The notes beneath the pieces were generated by a model. It made no database searches. It had not been told where the DNA came from and saw nothing but the letters and a program-made list of their open reading frames with translations. DNA of 27,186 nt. Source: CAZVXI01 sp964631295. GTDB lineage: Bacteria; Planctomycetota; Phycisphaerae; Phycisphaerales; SM1A02. The stretch lies in contig CAZVXI010000030.1 in NCBI GenBank assembly GCA_964631295.1, positions 1 to 27,186 on the forward strand, in the 5' to 3' direction. Shown here in pieces: positions 15,123 through 21,075 of this stretch. The position numbers and the translations under genes are program-made. Position 1 is the first letter of the stretch. Each line of letters opens with the position of its first letter.

Positions 15123-16340
15123 TTATCTCTTGCGAGCGATCGATTCGAGCAGTTCCAGCATGCGATCCACAGAGTGATCAAGCGAGAAGCCCTGTTCCAC
15201 GTGCGCACGTCCTGCGCGTCCGAGTGTGGTCCATCGCTGCGGGTCGGTGGCAAGGTCGATGATGTTTCCTGCCATCGCGTCGACATCACCTTCGGGTGAC
15301 AGCAGCCCGGTCTGTTCGTGCAGGACGACATCGGGAATGCCGTTGTGCCGTGTGGTGATGACAGGCAGGCCTCGTGCGGATGCTTCGACGAACGTGACGC
15401 CGAGCCCTTCCATGTCGCCGTTGGGAGCGGTCATGCAGTGCTGCGTATAGATGTGCCCCTGGCCGAGCAGTTCTGCAACACGCTGGTGCGGCTGCGCGCC
15501 GTGCAATATCACATGATCTCCCAGATCGAGCCGTTCAACCTGCTGGAGTGTGTCTGCGCGCAACTCCCCGTCGCCGACGATATCGAGTTGGAGTTCTGCC
15601 TTGCCTTGCAGTATTTCGCGCGACTTCGCAAACGCGCGAAGCAGGTGTACCGGCGACTTCTTGGCCGTCAACCGCCCGACATGGATGCATCGCACGGTAC
15701 CGCCGTCGTAGTCGGCAGCAGGGTCGCGATAGGTAAACCTGTCGAGCGGCGTGCCGAGATGCACGAGCCGGATTTTCTTCTCATCTGCGCCGAGTTGCAC
15801 CAGGCGTTCTGCGATGTGGTTGGAGATCGCGATGAGCAAGTGCGCTTCATTGAACAAGTGCTGCATGCGCGGCCCCCAGAACCTGCCAGCAGCATGCATA
15901 AGGCGCGAAACCTCGTAGCCGTAGAACATGACCGCGACCGGGATGCCACGCTTGCGCGCGCTCGGACTGATCAGGCAGCCATCCGGCCCGAAGTGCGCGA
16001 GAACGACATCAGGGTCAACCGCATCAAGGCGCTTCTCAAGCGAACGGCGGAGCAGCGGCCAGATGAGACGATCAATCTGCACCTGCCCGGCGTTGGATGC
16101 GTCGGCCCGCCCCATGAGCTTTGGTGATTGCATCGCGCGCGGGCTGTCGAATAACTGCCGGGATGGAAACGGGCGGTCGCGCGCTGCAACGCGCAGCACG
16201 CAGAGCATGTGTACATCCACGCCGCGACTTTGCATCTCGATCAGCGGGTTGTAGATGAACGACTCGGACAACTGCGAGAAGATTCTGCGGAAATGAAGCA
16301 CACGCATGGGCCGCGATGGTAGCGGCCGTGCGCGGGACAT
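15123..16340 (-). CDS. GT4-family glycosyltransferase
   Basis: A 405-residue retaining GT-B glycosyltransferase of family 4. The C-terminal nucleotide-sugar domain shows IHVGRLTAKKSP, IVGDGELR and the acidic EX7E motif within MEGLGVTFVEASARGLPVITT, followed by NGIPDVV. The N-terminal acceptor domain opens RVLHFRRIFSQLSESFIYNPL, like exopolysaccharide glycosyltransferases such as WcaL-type enzymes. No membrane segment is seen. The ATG at 16340 shares one base with the RluA stop (TGATG), which implies translational coupling; a TTG one codon earlier and an ATG 11 codons later (16307) are alternatives, and none has a clear ribosome-binding site. The sugar donor and acceptor are unknown and no polysaccharide genes accompany it. 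Confidence 0.92.
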   Translation of the reverse strand: MSRARPLPSRPMRVLHFRRIFSQLSESFIYNPLIEMQSRGVDVHMLCVLRVAARDRPFPSRQLFDSPRAMQSPKLMGRADASNAGQVQIDRLIWPLLRRSLEKRLDAVDPDVVLAHFGPDGCLISPSARKRGIPVAVMFYGYEVSRLMHAAGRFWGPRMQHLFNEAHLLIAISNHIAERLVQLGADEKKIRLVHLGTPLDRFTYRDPAADYDGGTVRCIHVGRLTAKKSPVHLLRAFAKSREILQGKAELQLDIVGDGELRADTLQQVERLDLGDHVILHGAQPHQRVAELLGQGHIYTQHCMTAPNGDMEGLGVTFVEASARGLPVITTRHNGIPDVVLHEQTGLLSPEGDVDAMAGNIIDLATDPQRWTTLGRAGRAHVEQGFSLDHSVDRMLELLESIARKR

Positions 16341-17050
16341 CAAAAGGGCGGGTCGCTGGTGAACCGTTTCCAGTCGCCGGTGCCGGGCTCCCAGAACGCG
16401 AGCATGTTGGAGTGCAGCAGCAGGCGAGGCGACCGGGTTGCATCGCCGTAGAGTGAGTCCCCGACGATCGGCGCGCCGATGCCGCCCCTGTCAATCGGGG
16501 TCGCAGCGTGCACGCGCAACTGGTGCGATCGTCCGGTGATCGGGCGAAACTCGACGCGTGTCGTCTGCGACGCTTCATCGCGTTCGATGACGCGAAAGAG
16601 CGTGCGTGCCGGTCGGCCTTCCTCGTCGTCCACCTTCTGTTTCGGGCGGTTGGGCCAGTCGACGATGAGCGGCAGGTCGACGGCGCCGCGGTCCGGCTGC
16701 ACGATGCCTTCAAGGATGGCAACGTAGCTCTTGCCCACCTTGCGATTCATGAACTGGCGCGAAAGTGTCCGGTGCGTATCACGCGTGAGCGCGGCGACAA
16801 TCAGCCCGCTGGTTTCCCAATCAAGACGATGCACGGTGATCGGGCCGTCCGCTTCAGGAAATGCATCGACGATGCGGCTCTGGATGGAATCGTGCTTGTG
16901 CTCGCCTCGGCCGGGCACAGAGAGTGTGTGCGGCTGCTTGTCGACGACGATGTAGTCGCGGCCGAGGTGCATGACGCACAGGCCCGGCTGCCCCGGCTCG
17001 GGTGGCGTGGTCGCTGCGGGAGCGTGCGAGATTTTGGCCGATGTCGTCAT
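16340..17050 (-). CDS. rluA: RNA pseudouridine synthase RluA
   Basis: A 236-residue stand-alone pseudouridine synthase. The catalytic motif is HRLDWETSG with nucleophile D77. From memory it follows E. coli RluA closely past the core (YVAILEGIV, DLPLIVDWPNRPKQKV, RPITGRSHQLRVH, PRLLLHSNML), so the target is likely U32 of certain tRNAs and U746-equivalent of 23S rRNA. There is no N-terminal S4 domain, as expected for RluA and unlike RluC/RluD. The start at 17050 is chosen because the upstream extension to 17263 overlaps the divergent zinc-ribbon gene and has low-complexity Arg-rich sequence; the ribosome-binding site is weak. Its stop overlaps the GT4 start by one base. Confidence 0.93.
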   Translation of the reverse strand: MTTSAKISHAPAATTPPEPGQPGLCVMHLGRDYIVVDKQPHTLSVPGRGEHKHDSIQSRIVDAFPEADGPITVHRLDWETSGLIVAALTRDTHRTLSRQFMNRKVGKSYVAILEGIVQPDRGAVDLPLIVDWPNRPKQKVDDEEGRPARTLFRVIERDEASQTTRVEFRPITGRSHQLRVHAATPIDRGGIGAPIVGDSLYGDATRSPRLLLHSNMLAFWEPGTGDWKRFTSDPPF

Positions 17051-17098
17051 AAATCCGCTGCGATGGTATCCTGCCGAGCCGATGGGAGTGGTCCTTGC

Positions 17099-17638
17099 AT
17101 GGATGAACGCGATACCTATCCGATTGAACCGACGCCTGATGATGGGCGCGTGGCGGACACGGATGCGGCTGGAGAAGACTCTGGCAGTCCCGGCGATGGC
17201 GAAGTGCCCGGTGCTTCTCCGCCAGCGACCGCGCCGCCGCCGATTGCGACCGGCCCGACTCATTCAGGCGTTCGGTGCATCTGTTGCGGGCACGATCTGA
17301 GCGGGACGGCAGTCGGTGCTCTTTGCCCGGAATGCGGCGCACCGGTGACGCGCTCGCTCGGCACCGAAGCGTTGCCGACATCGGGCAAAGCCATCACATC
17401 AATGGTGCTGGGTATCTGTTCGATTGTGCTCAACTGCACGTGCGGGCTGCCGGTCGGGCTGATCGGTGTGGTCGGGATCGTGTACTCCATGCTGGCCAAA
17501 AAGGATATCGAGGCAGGCATCGTTGCAGCGTCATCTTCGGGGATAAATGTGGCCGGGCTCGTCACGAGCATCATCGGCGTGGCGATCGCGATCGTGTTCC
17601 TGATTTTCATCCTCGTCGTCATCGTGGGCGGCATGTAG
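17099..17638 (+). CDS. Zinc-ribbon membrane protein with DUF4190-like C-terminal domain
   Basis: A 179-residue protein with three parts. Residues 1-56 are acidic then Pro/Ala-rich and probably disordered. Residues 58-81 hold a zinc ribbon with C60 and C63 paired with C76 and C79 in the pattern RCxxCGHDLSG...CPECG, a form I associate with planctomycete small membrane proteins. Residues 97-178 contain two hydrophobic blocks (GKAITSMVLGICSIVL... and AGLVTSIIGVAIAIVFLIFILVV) like DUF4190, where a short basic/acidic loop (AKKDIEAG) separates the helices. The ribbon and tail are likely cytoplasmic. The ATG at 17099 has a GGGAGTGG stretch upstream. It is divergent from rluA with a gap of only 48 bp. 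Function unknown. Confidence 0.82.
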   Translation: MDERDTYPIEPTPDDGRVADTDAAGEDSGSPGDGEVPGASPPATAPPPIATGPTHSGVRCICCGHDLSGTAVGALCPECGAPVTRSLGTEALPTSGKAITSMVLGICSIVLNCTCGLPVGLIGVVGIVYSMLAKKDIEAGIVAASSSGINVAGLVTSIIGVAIAIVFLIFILVVIVGGM

Positions 17639-17850
17639 GCGATGCGCTGCCCGGGTAGTTGGCGCTCATCCACAAGAGTTGCCCATTGTCGCGCGAGTGT
17701 AAGCATTTGACTGCGCAGTGTTTGCATAGGCAGGTACCCGGCACATTGGCAACGCGAGTGATTTTGTGCACACGATCTTTCGCATCGGCGAGGTTTCCGT
17801 ACAATCTGTCGATCGTGCAATCAGCCGGGGTTCTGCGAAAGTGGGGATCT

Positions 17851-18402
17851 ATGTCGCAACCCGATCCGTTGAATCTGAAACGAATTGACCGCGAGATCAA
17901 GATCGCACAGATGAAAGAGGAGGCGGCCGCCATCGGTGAGTTCTTCCCCGATGAGATATGGGACCTCATCTACCGGTTTGAGCAGGCTCCCGTCACCACT
18001 GAGTTCCTGCTGCTGCTTGAAGCGGGTGTGGAACTGCCCGAACCAGACGAGTTGGATGATGATGCGCTCACGGCGAAGCTGTGGGAAGTCATCGAGAACC
18101 TGGCGTCGAGGCGCGTGTACCTGAGTTGCACGGACCATCTCAGTGATCGCGAACTCTACACGGCGCTGATGACGGATGTTCTGCACGACGGGCGCCCGGA
18201 TGTGGAACCGACGCCGGGCGAGGTGTTTGAGATTGACCTGCTCGGCGGATGCAGCGAAGAAGATCTGCAACTGTACTTCCGCTACTACGTGGAAGAAGAT
18301 GACCGTGCTGTCTGGGGGCCGGACTACGCGGACATGCCTCAGCATGAAGAGCCGCCGTTCGACCGCGACCGCTGGCTTCCGCGAGGCGAGATCAACGACT
18401 GA
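17851..18402 (+). CDS. Acidic conserved-looking protein of unknown function
   Basis: A 183-residue soluble protein with no signal peptide or membrane segment. It is strongly acidic, with runs such as DELDDDAL, SEEDL and YVEEDD, and ends in a proline- and Asp-rich tail with RDRWLPRGE. It is predicted mainly helical. I do not recognise the family. The ATG at 17851 follows GTGGGGA, 3 nt away, and sits after an in-frame open stretch (from 17659) whose composition looks non-coding, so the short form is preferred. The name-type similarity is unknown, but codon use matches its neighbours and the frame bias is strong, so I believe it is a real gene. It is 212 nt downstream of the zinc-ribbon gene and convergent with the small RHH gene. 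Confidence 0.75.
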   Translation: MSQPDPLNLKRIDREIKIAQMKEEAAAIGEFFPDEIWDLIYRFEQAPVTTEFLLLLEAGVELPEPDELDDDALTAKLWEVIENLASRRVYLSCTDHLSDRELYTALMTDVLHDGRPDVEPTPGEVFEIDLLGGCSEEDLQLYFRYYVEEDDRAVWGPDYADMPQHEEPPFDRDRWLPRGEIND

Positions 18403-18423
18403 CATCAGCACGGCTGCGGGCGA

Positions 18424-18618
18424 TCAGTCTCGACCGCAATCGATGCATCGCTTCTCGCTGAAGATGATCGATTCATGATCCTGTTCATCGCGCGCGAAGT
18501 TGATGAGCACGCGCACTGCCTTGTTGAGGTCGGGGATGCCATGCTTGCTGGCCATCTCCTCGAGATATGCAACCTGGTAAGGGTAAAGTTCGATGCTGAC
18601 GGTCTGCTTGTCTGCCAT
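18424..18618 (-). CDS. Small ribbon-helix-helix-like protein with a C-terminal CxxC
   Basis: A 64-residue protein. Residues 6-43 (TVSIELYPYQVAYLEEM, then KHGIPDLNKAVRVLINFA) have the strand-helix-helix pattern of MetJ/Arc/CopG ribbon-helix-helix DNA-binding proteins, with a polar alternating strand and an amphipathic second helix. The tail carries C58 and C61 in CIDCGRD, which could bind metal or form a disulphide. GAGGA lies 5 nt before the ATG. Fold assignment is from pattern only; no DNA target is known. It is not an obvious antitoxin because there is no overlapping toxin gene: the only neighbour on the same strand upstream is the xerC gene, separated by a hairpin and a promoter candidate. 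Confidence 0.7.
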   Translation of the reverse strand: MADKQTVSIELYPYQVAYLEEMASKHGIPDLNKAVRVLINFARDEQDHESIIFSEKRCIDCGRD

Positions 18619-18641
18619 AGTGGTCCTCGCGATTGGCGTTC

Positions 18642-18650
18642 ATCATATCA
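18642..18650 (-). promoter_or_regulatory. Candidate extended -10 promoter of the RHH-like gene
   Basis: TGATATGAT on the minus strand fits an extended -10 (TG, one base, TATGAT at 18647-18642). No -35 is clear. A start near 18635 would leave a leader of about 17 nt containing GAGGA. It lies between the xerC hairpin and the RHH gene. Confidence 0.35.
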
Positions 18651-18655
18651 ATTGA

Positions 18656-18688
18656 CAAGAGGGACGCTCCCACCGAGCATCCCTCTTG
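18656..18688 (-). terminator. Hairpin downstream of xerC, probable terminator
   Basis: CAAGAGGGACGCTC (18656-18669) pairs with GAGCATCCCTCTTG (18675-18688) around a 5-nt loop. Read as minus-strand RNA the single mismatch becomes a G-U pair, giving a 14-bp stem, whereas the plus-strand RNA has an A-C mismatch, so it favours leftward transcripts. It begins 26 nt after the xerC stop. The following U-run is poor (TCAATT), so it may be an imperfect intrinsic terminator or an RNA-stabilising hairpin. Confidence 0.6.
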
Positions 18689-18714
18689 CGGATCCCATCC
18701 TCCAACCGTCTTGT

Positions 18715-19752
18715 TCAGCCTGCTTCTGCCCGAGGGTGAGCATCGTTATATGCATCGCGGAGGCGCTGTGTGCTGAGGTGCGTGTAGACCTGTGTGGTTG
18801 AGAGCGACTGGTGGCCGAGCAGTTCCTGCACGGAACGGAGGTCTGCGCCGTTGTCGAGCAGGTGTGTTGCGAAGCTGTGCCGCAATGTGTGCGGGCTGAT
18901 GTCCGAGTCGAGGCCTGCTTCAGCAAGGTACTTGCTGACCTTGCGTCTGACCGATCGCGTTGAGAGCCGCGTGCCATGTTTGTTGATGAACATCGGTGCG
19001 TCTGAATCGACGCGGATGCTCAAGCGATCGCGCTCTGACTGGAGCATGTTCATATACCGGCCGAGTGCGTGCAGTGCGTGCGTGCCGAGAGGAACCATGC
19101 GTTCGCGACGTCCCTTGCCTCGAACGACAAGTGCCTGGCCTGCTTCATCGATGTCGCCGAGATTGAGCCCGACGAGTTCGCTGACGCGAATGCCTGTTGA
19201 GTAGAGCGTTTCGAGAATGGCGCGGTCGCGTGAACCGAGCAGCGTTGTGTCGTCCGGTGCTGCGAGGAGTTGTTCGACTTGCTCGACGCCGATCGCCTTG
19301 GGCAGGCGTTTGGTCTGTCGCGGGGTGCGAATCATGAGCATGGGGTTTGCGCTGATCAGGCCGACCTTCTCCATCCACTTGTGGAATGAGCGAAGTGTCG
19401 CAATCTTGCGCGCCATCGTTGCCGCGGAGTAGTTCTGCTCACTGAGCCGGGCGAGGAACCCGCGGATGACCTCCACATCTGCCGAGAGCAGGGTACCTGT
19501 GACGGTGGTCGGGTTGCCGCTCGGCGTGCCGGTCGCGTTTCCGTTGGATGCTGCCGCCACATGGCGTTCGTATGTCTGATGTTCCTGATCGCGAGATGGC
19601 TCGATGTTGAGGTCATCTGCAACGCTTTCTGTGTACTGGCGCAGGTCGACGGCGTAGCAGCGCGCCGTGTACTTGCTGAAGTGACGTTCATCAAGCAGAT
19701 ATGAGATGAACGCCTCCACGAGTGGCAGATGGTGTTTTTTTTCGTCGCTCAT
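18715..19752 (-). CDS. xerC: Tyrosine recombinase XerC/XerD family
   Basis: A 345-residue tyrosine recombinase that resolves chromosome dimers or related site-specific junctions. All active-site residues are present: R189 (STGIRVSEL), K213 (RGKGRRERMV), H288 and R291 (HTLRHSFATHLLDNG), H314 (LLGHQSLSTTQVYTHLS) and nucleophile Y323. The N-terminal SAM-like DNA-binding domain is recognisable on both sides of an insertion: residues about 49-90 are a Gly/Asn/Thr/Pro-rich linker, making the protein about 45 residues longer than the usual 300. GAGGA about 8 nt upstream fixes the start. C- versus D-type cannot be decided; the symbol reflects usual naming. No dif-like site was found nearby. It is the last gene of a possible operon from the TolB-like gene. 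Confidence 0.93.
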   Translation of the reverse strand: MSDEKKHHLPLVEAFISYLLDERHFSKYTARCYAVDLRQYTESVADDLNIEPSRDQEHQTYERHVAAASNGNATGTPSGNPTTVTGTLLSADVEVIRGFLARLSEQNYSAATMARKIATLRSFHKWMEKVGLISANPMLMIRTPRQTKRLPKAIGVEQVEQLLAAPDDTTLLGSRDRAILETLYSTGIRVSELVGLNLGDIDEAGQALVVRGKGRRERMVPLGTHALHALGRYMNMLQSERDRLSIRVDSDAPMFINKHGTRLSTRSVRRKVSKYLAEAGLDSDISPHTLRHSFATHLLDNGADLRSVQELLGHQSLSTTQVYTHLSTQRLRDAYNDAHPRAEAG

Positions 19753-19792
19753 GTCTTGGCATCCTCGTGCGACCTTGCAGGCCGCGTGAACA

Positions 19793-19809
19793 AGTCAGTC
19801 AGTCAGTCA
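19793..19809. repeat. Tetranucleotide tandem repeat (AGTC)4
   Basis: Four perfect AGTC units plus one base, in the 93-bp gap between the 94-residue gene and xerC. It lies upstream of xerC in the transcription direction. Copy number changes could alter spacing in the leader but would not shift any reading frame. Confidence 0.75.
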
Positions 19810-19845
19810 ATGCTCAGCCGGTTCTCGCCGGATCAAAGCAGTCGG

Positions 19846-20130
19846 TCATCCGCCAGCGGGCTTTGCCTGCGTGGCCGGTGCGTGCTGGACGTAACGCTGG
19901 ATCGCTTCTGCGACGGCTTCTGCAACCGTGCGTGCATCGCTCGGCGACAGCCCGACCATGTTCTGATCGGCCAGTTCAATGGCCCACTCCATCACGGTTC
20001 GCTCATCGCCGGGAGACCAGCGAAGAATCCAGCGATGTTCACCACGCTCAAGCAGCAGGGTGCGCAGCAGTGGTGCATCATCTGCGTCACGATTGGAAGG
20101 GCAGGGGGTGTTTGCGTTGCTCGTGGCCAT
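19846..20130 (-). CDS. Small protein of unknown function (94 residues)
   Basis: A soluble protein with no signal peptide or membrane helix. The N-terminal 20 residues are polar and probably disordered; residues 21-80 look like a compact alpha/beta fold (LLRTLLLERGEHRWILRWSPGDERTVMEWAIELAD followed by two helices). The tail is Ala/Pro/Gln-rich. I do not recognise a family. The ribosome-binding site GAGGA lies 7 nt before the ATG, in a leader (GAGGACCAC) that also precedes the small RHH gene. It lies 38 nt after the lipoprotein gene and 93 nt before xerC, so it is probably part of the same transcript. Confidence 0.7.
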   Translation of the reverse strand: MATSNANTPCPSNRDADDAPLLRTLLLERGEHRWILRWSPGDERTVMEWAIELADQNMVGLSPSDARTVAEAVAEAIQRYVQHAPATQAKPAGG

Positions 20131-20168
20131 CCGTGGTCCTCAGCGTTGTGCTGACGACCACCATGTCG

Positions 20169-20948
20169 TCAGCGAGTGTCAGATCCTGTCTTGTCAGCCG
20201 AGGCAAGCCCGAGTCGTTGCTGCTCGCGTTGCAGCAGTTCCTCCAGCAGGCAGTAACTGACAAACCGTGTGTACAGGTCCATGCTGACGAGATAGATGTC
20301 CGAGCCGTAGGCACTGTCGGGCACATTGCGCCCGGTTGCGTAGCGTTCAAGGCGGGCGAGCGTGTTGTGGTTCGATGCATCGAACACGCCTGCCACCTGA
20401 GATATGGATTCGTCTGAACTGAACATCCCGGGTGCGGCGCGATCGGTTGCCGAGCGGGTGAGTGCAATCGTGTCGAGCGCGCTCATGCGATCAATGCGAT
20501 CGCCAGCATAAAACTCGACGGCAAGGCCCAGCGTCATGGGCGGGTACGGGTCCCACGCGGTGACGGAACCGATGATCAGCCCGTCTGCATTGAGCGCATT
20601 GAGCAGTGTCCGAGCATCGCCCGCAGTCTCGACGCGCATCATTTTCAGTTCCCGCATGGTCCGCAGCACGCGATTCACGGGAATCACATTGATGCCCATC
20701 ACCTGCTGCATCTCCCGGGCGAACATGTCTGCGACGCGATCGGTCTCGACGATCGACACGCCTGATTCATTCGCGGGTGGCATGACGGCCCACAACTGCT
20801 CACGCAGGTGCGGGGAGGCAAGCGTGTTCGGCTCGGTGAGTCGCGGGCCGAAACACCCGCCCAGCGGCAGGAGCAGCAGCCCGGCCATCGCCAACGCGAT
20901 CACGCGTGTGGCAAGCCGGCTTGTCAACATGGTCTGTGCACTTGTCAT
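20169..20948 (-). CDS. Lipoprotein of unknown function, GNA1162/CsgG-like pattern
   Basis: A 259-residue predicted lipoprotein. A basic N-region and hydrophobic core end in LGGC with C32 as the lipid attachment site (numbering from 20948). The mature part begins with strand-like segments around VMPPANESG, then a helix VADMFAREMQQVMG and NVIPVNRVLRTM, and a later DGLIIGSVTAWDPYPP. These alternations remind me of the GNA1162/PelC/CsgG-related lipoproteins that bind in outer-membrane machinery, but this is a pattern impression and the family is unproven. The start is uncertain: ATG at 20948 has AGGA 4 nt upstream, while ATG at 20990 has AGGTG and would add 14 residues. It follows the TolB-like gene and precedes the 94-residue gene closely, probably one operon. 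Confidence 0.75.
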   Translation of the reverse strand: MTSAQTMLTSRLATRVIALAMAGLLLLPLGGCFGPRLTEPNTLASPHLREQLWAVMPPANESGVSIVETDRVADMFAREMQQVMGINVIPVNRVLRTMRELKMMRVETAGDARTLLNALNADGLIIGSVTAWDPYPPMTLGLAVEFYAGDRIDRMSALDTIALTRSATDRAAPGMFSSDESISQVAGVFDASNHNTLARLERYATGRNVPDSAYGSDIYLVSMDLYTRFVSYCLLEELLQREQQRLGLASADKTGSDTR

Positions 20949-21027
20949 GGCGTCCTGCCAGTTCGATCGGCTCCGCCGACCGGAAAGCATGATTCACCTG
21001 TCAGGGCGGATCATGCGTGTACTTCCT

Positions 21028-21055
21028 TCTCTCCCGGGTCTCTCCACATCTCTCC
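21028..21055. repeat. Three phased GGAGAGA heptamers between the two lipoprotein genes
   Basis: On the minus strand GGAGAGA occurs three times in the same orientation (plus-strand TCTCTCC at 21028-21034, 21039-21045 and 21049-21055), with starts 11 and 10 bp apart. One helical turn spacing suggests a protein-binding array, but in the RNA these are also Shine-Dalgarno-like. Function unknown. Confidence 0.45.
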
Positions 21056-21075
21056 GTCTGCTGATTCGCTTCCCT

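Noticed and set aside
18424..19752. RHH-like protein and XerC as a toxin-antitoxin or mobile-element pair
   Set aside because: No toxin-like gene overlaps the RHH gene, the two are separated by a terminator hairpin and a promoter candidate, and the XerC sits with chromosomal genes with no element ends.
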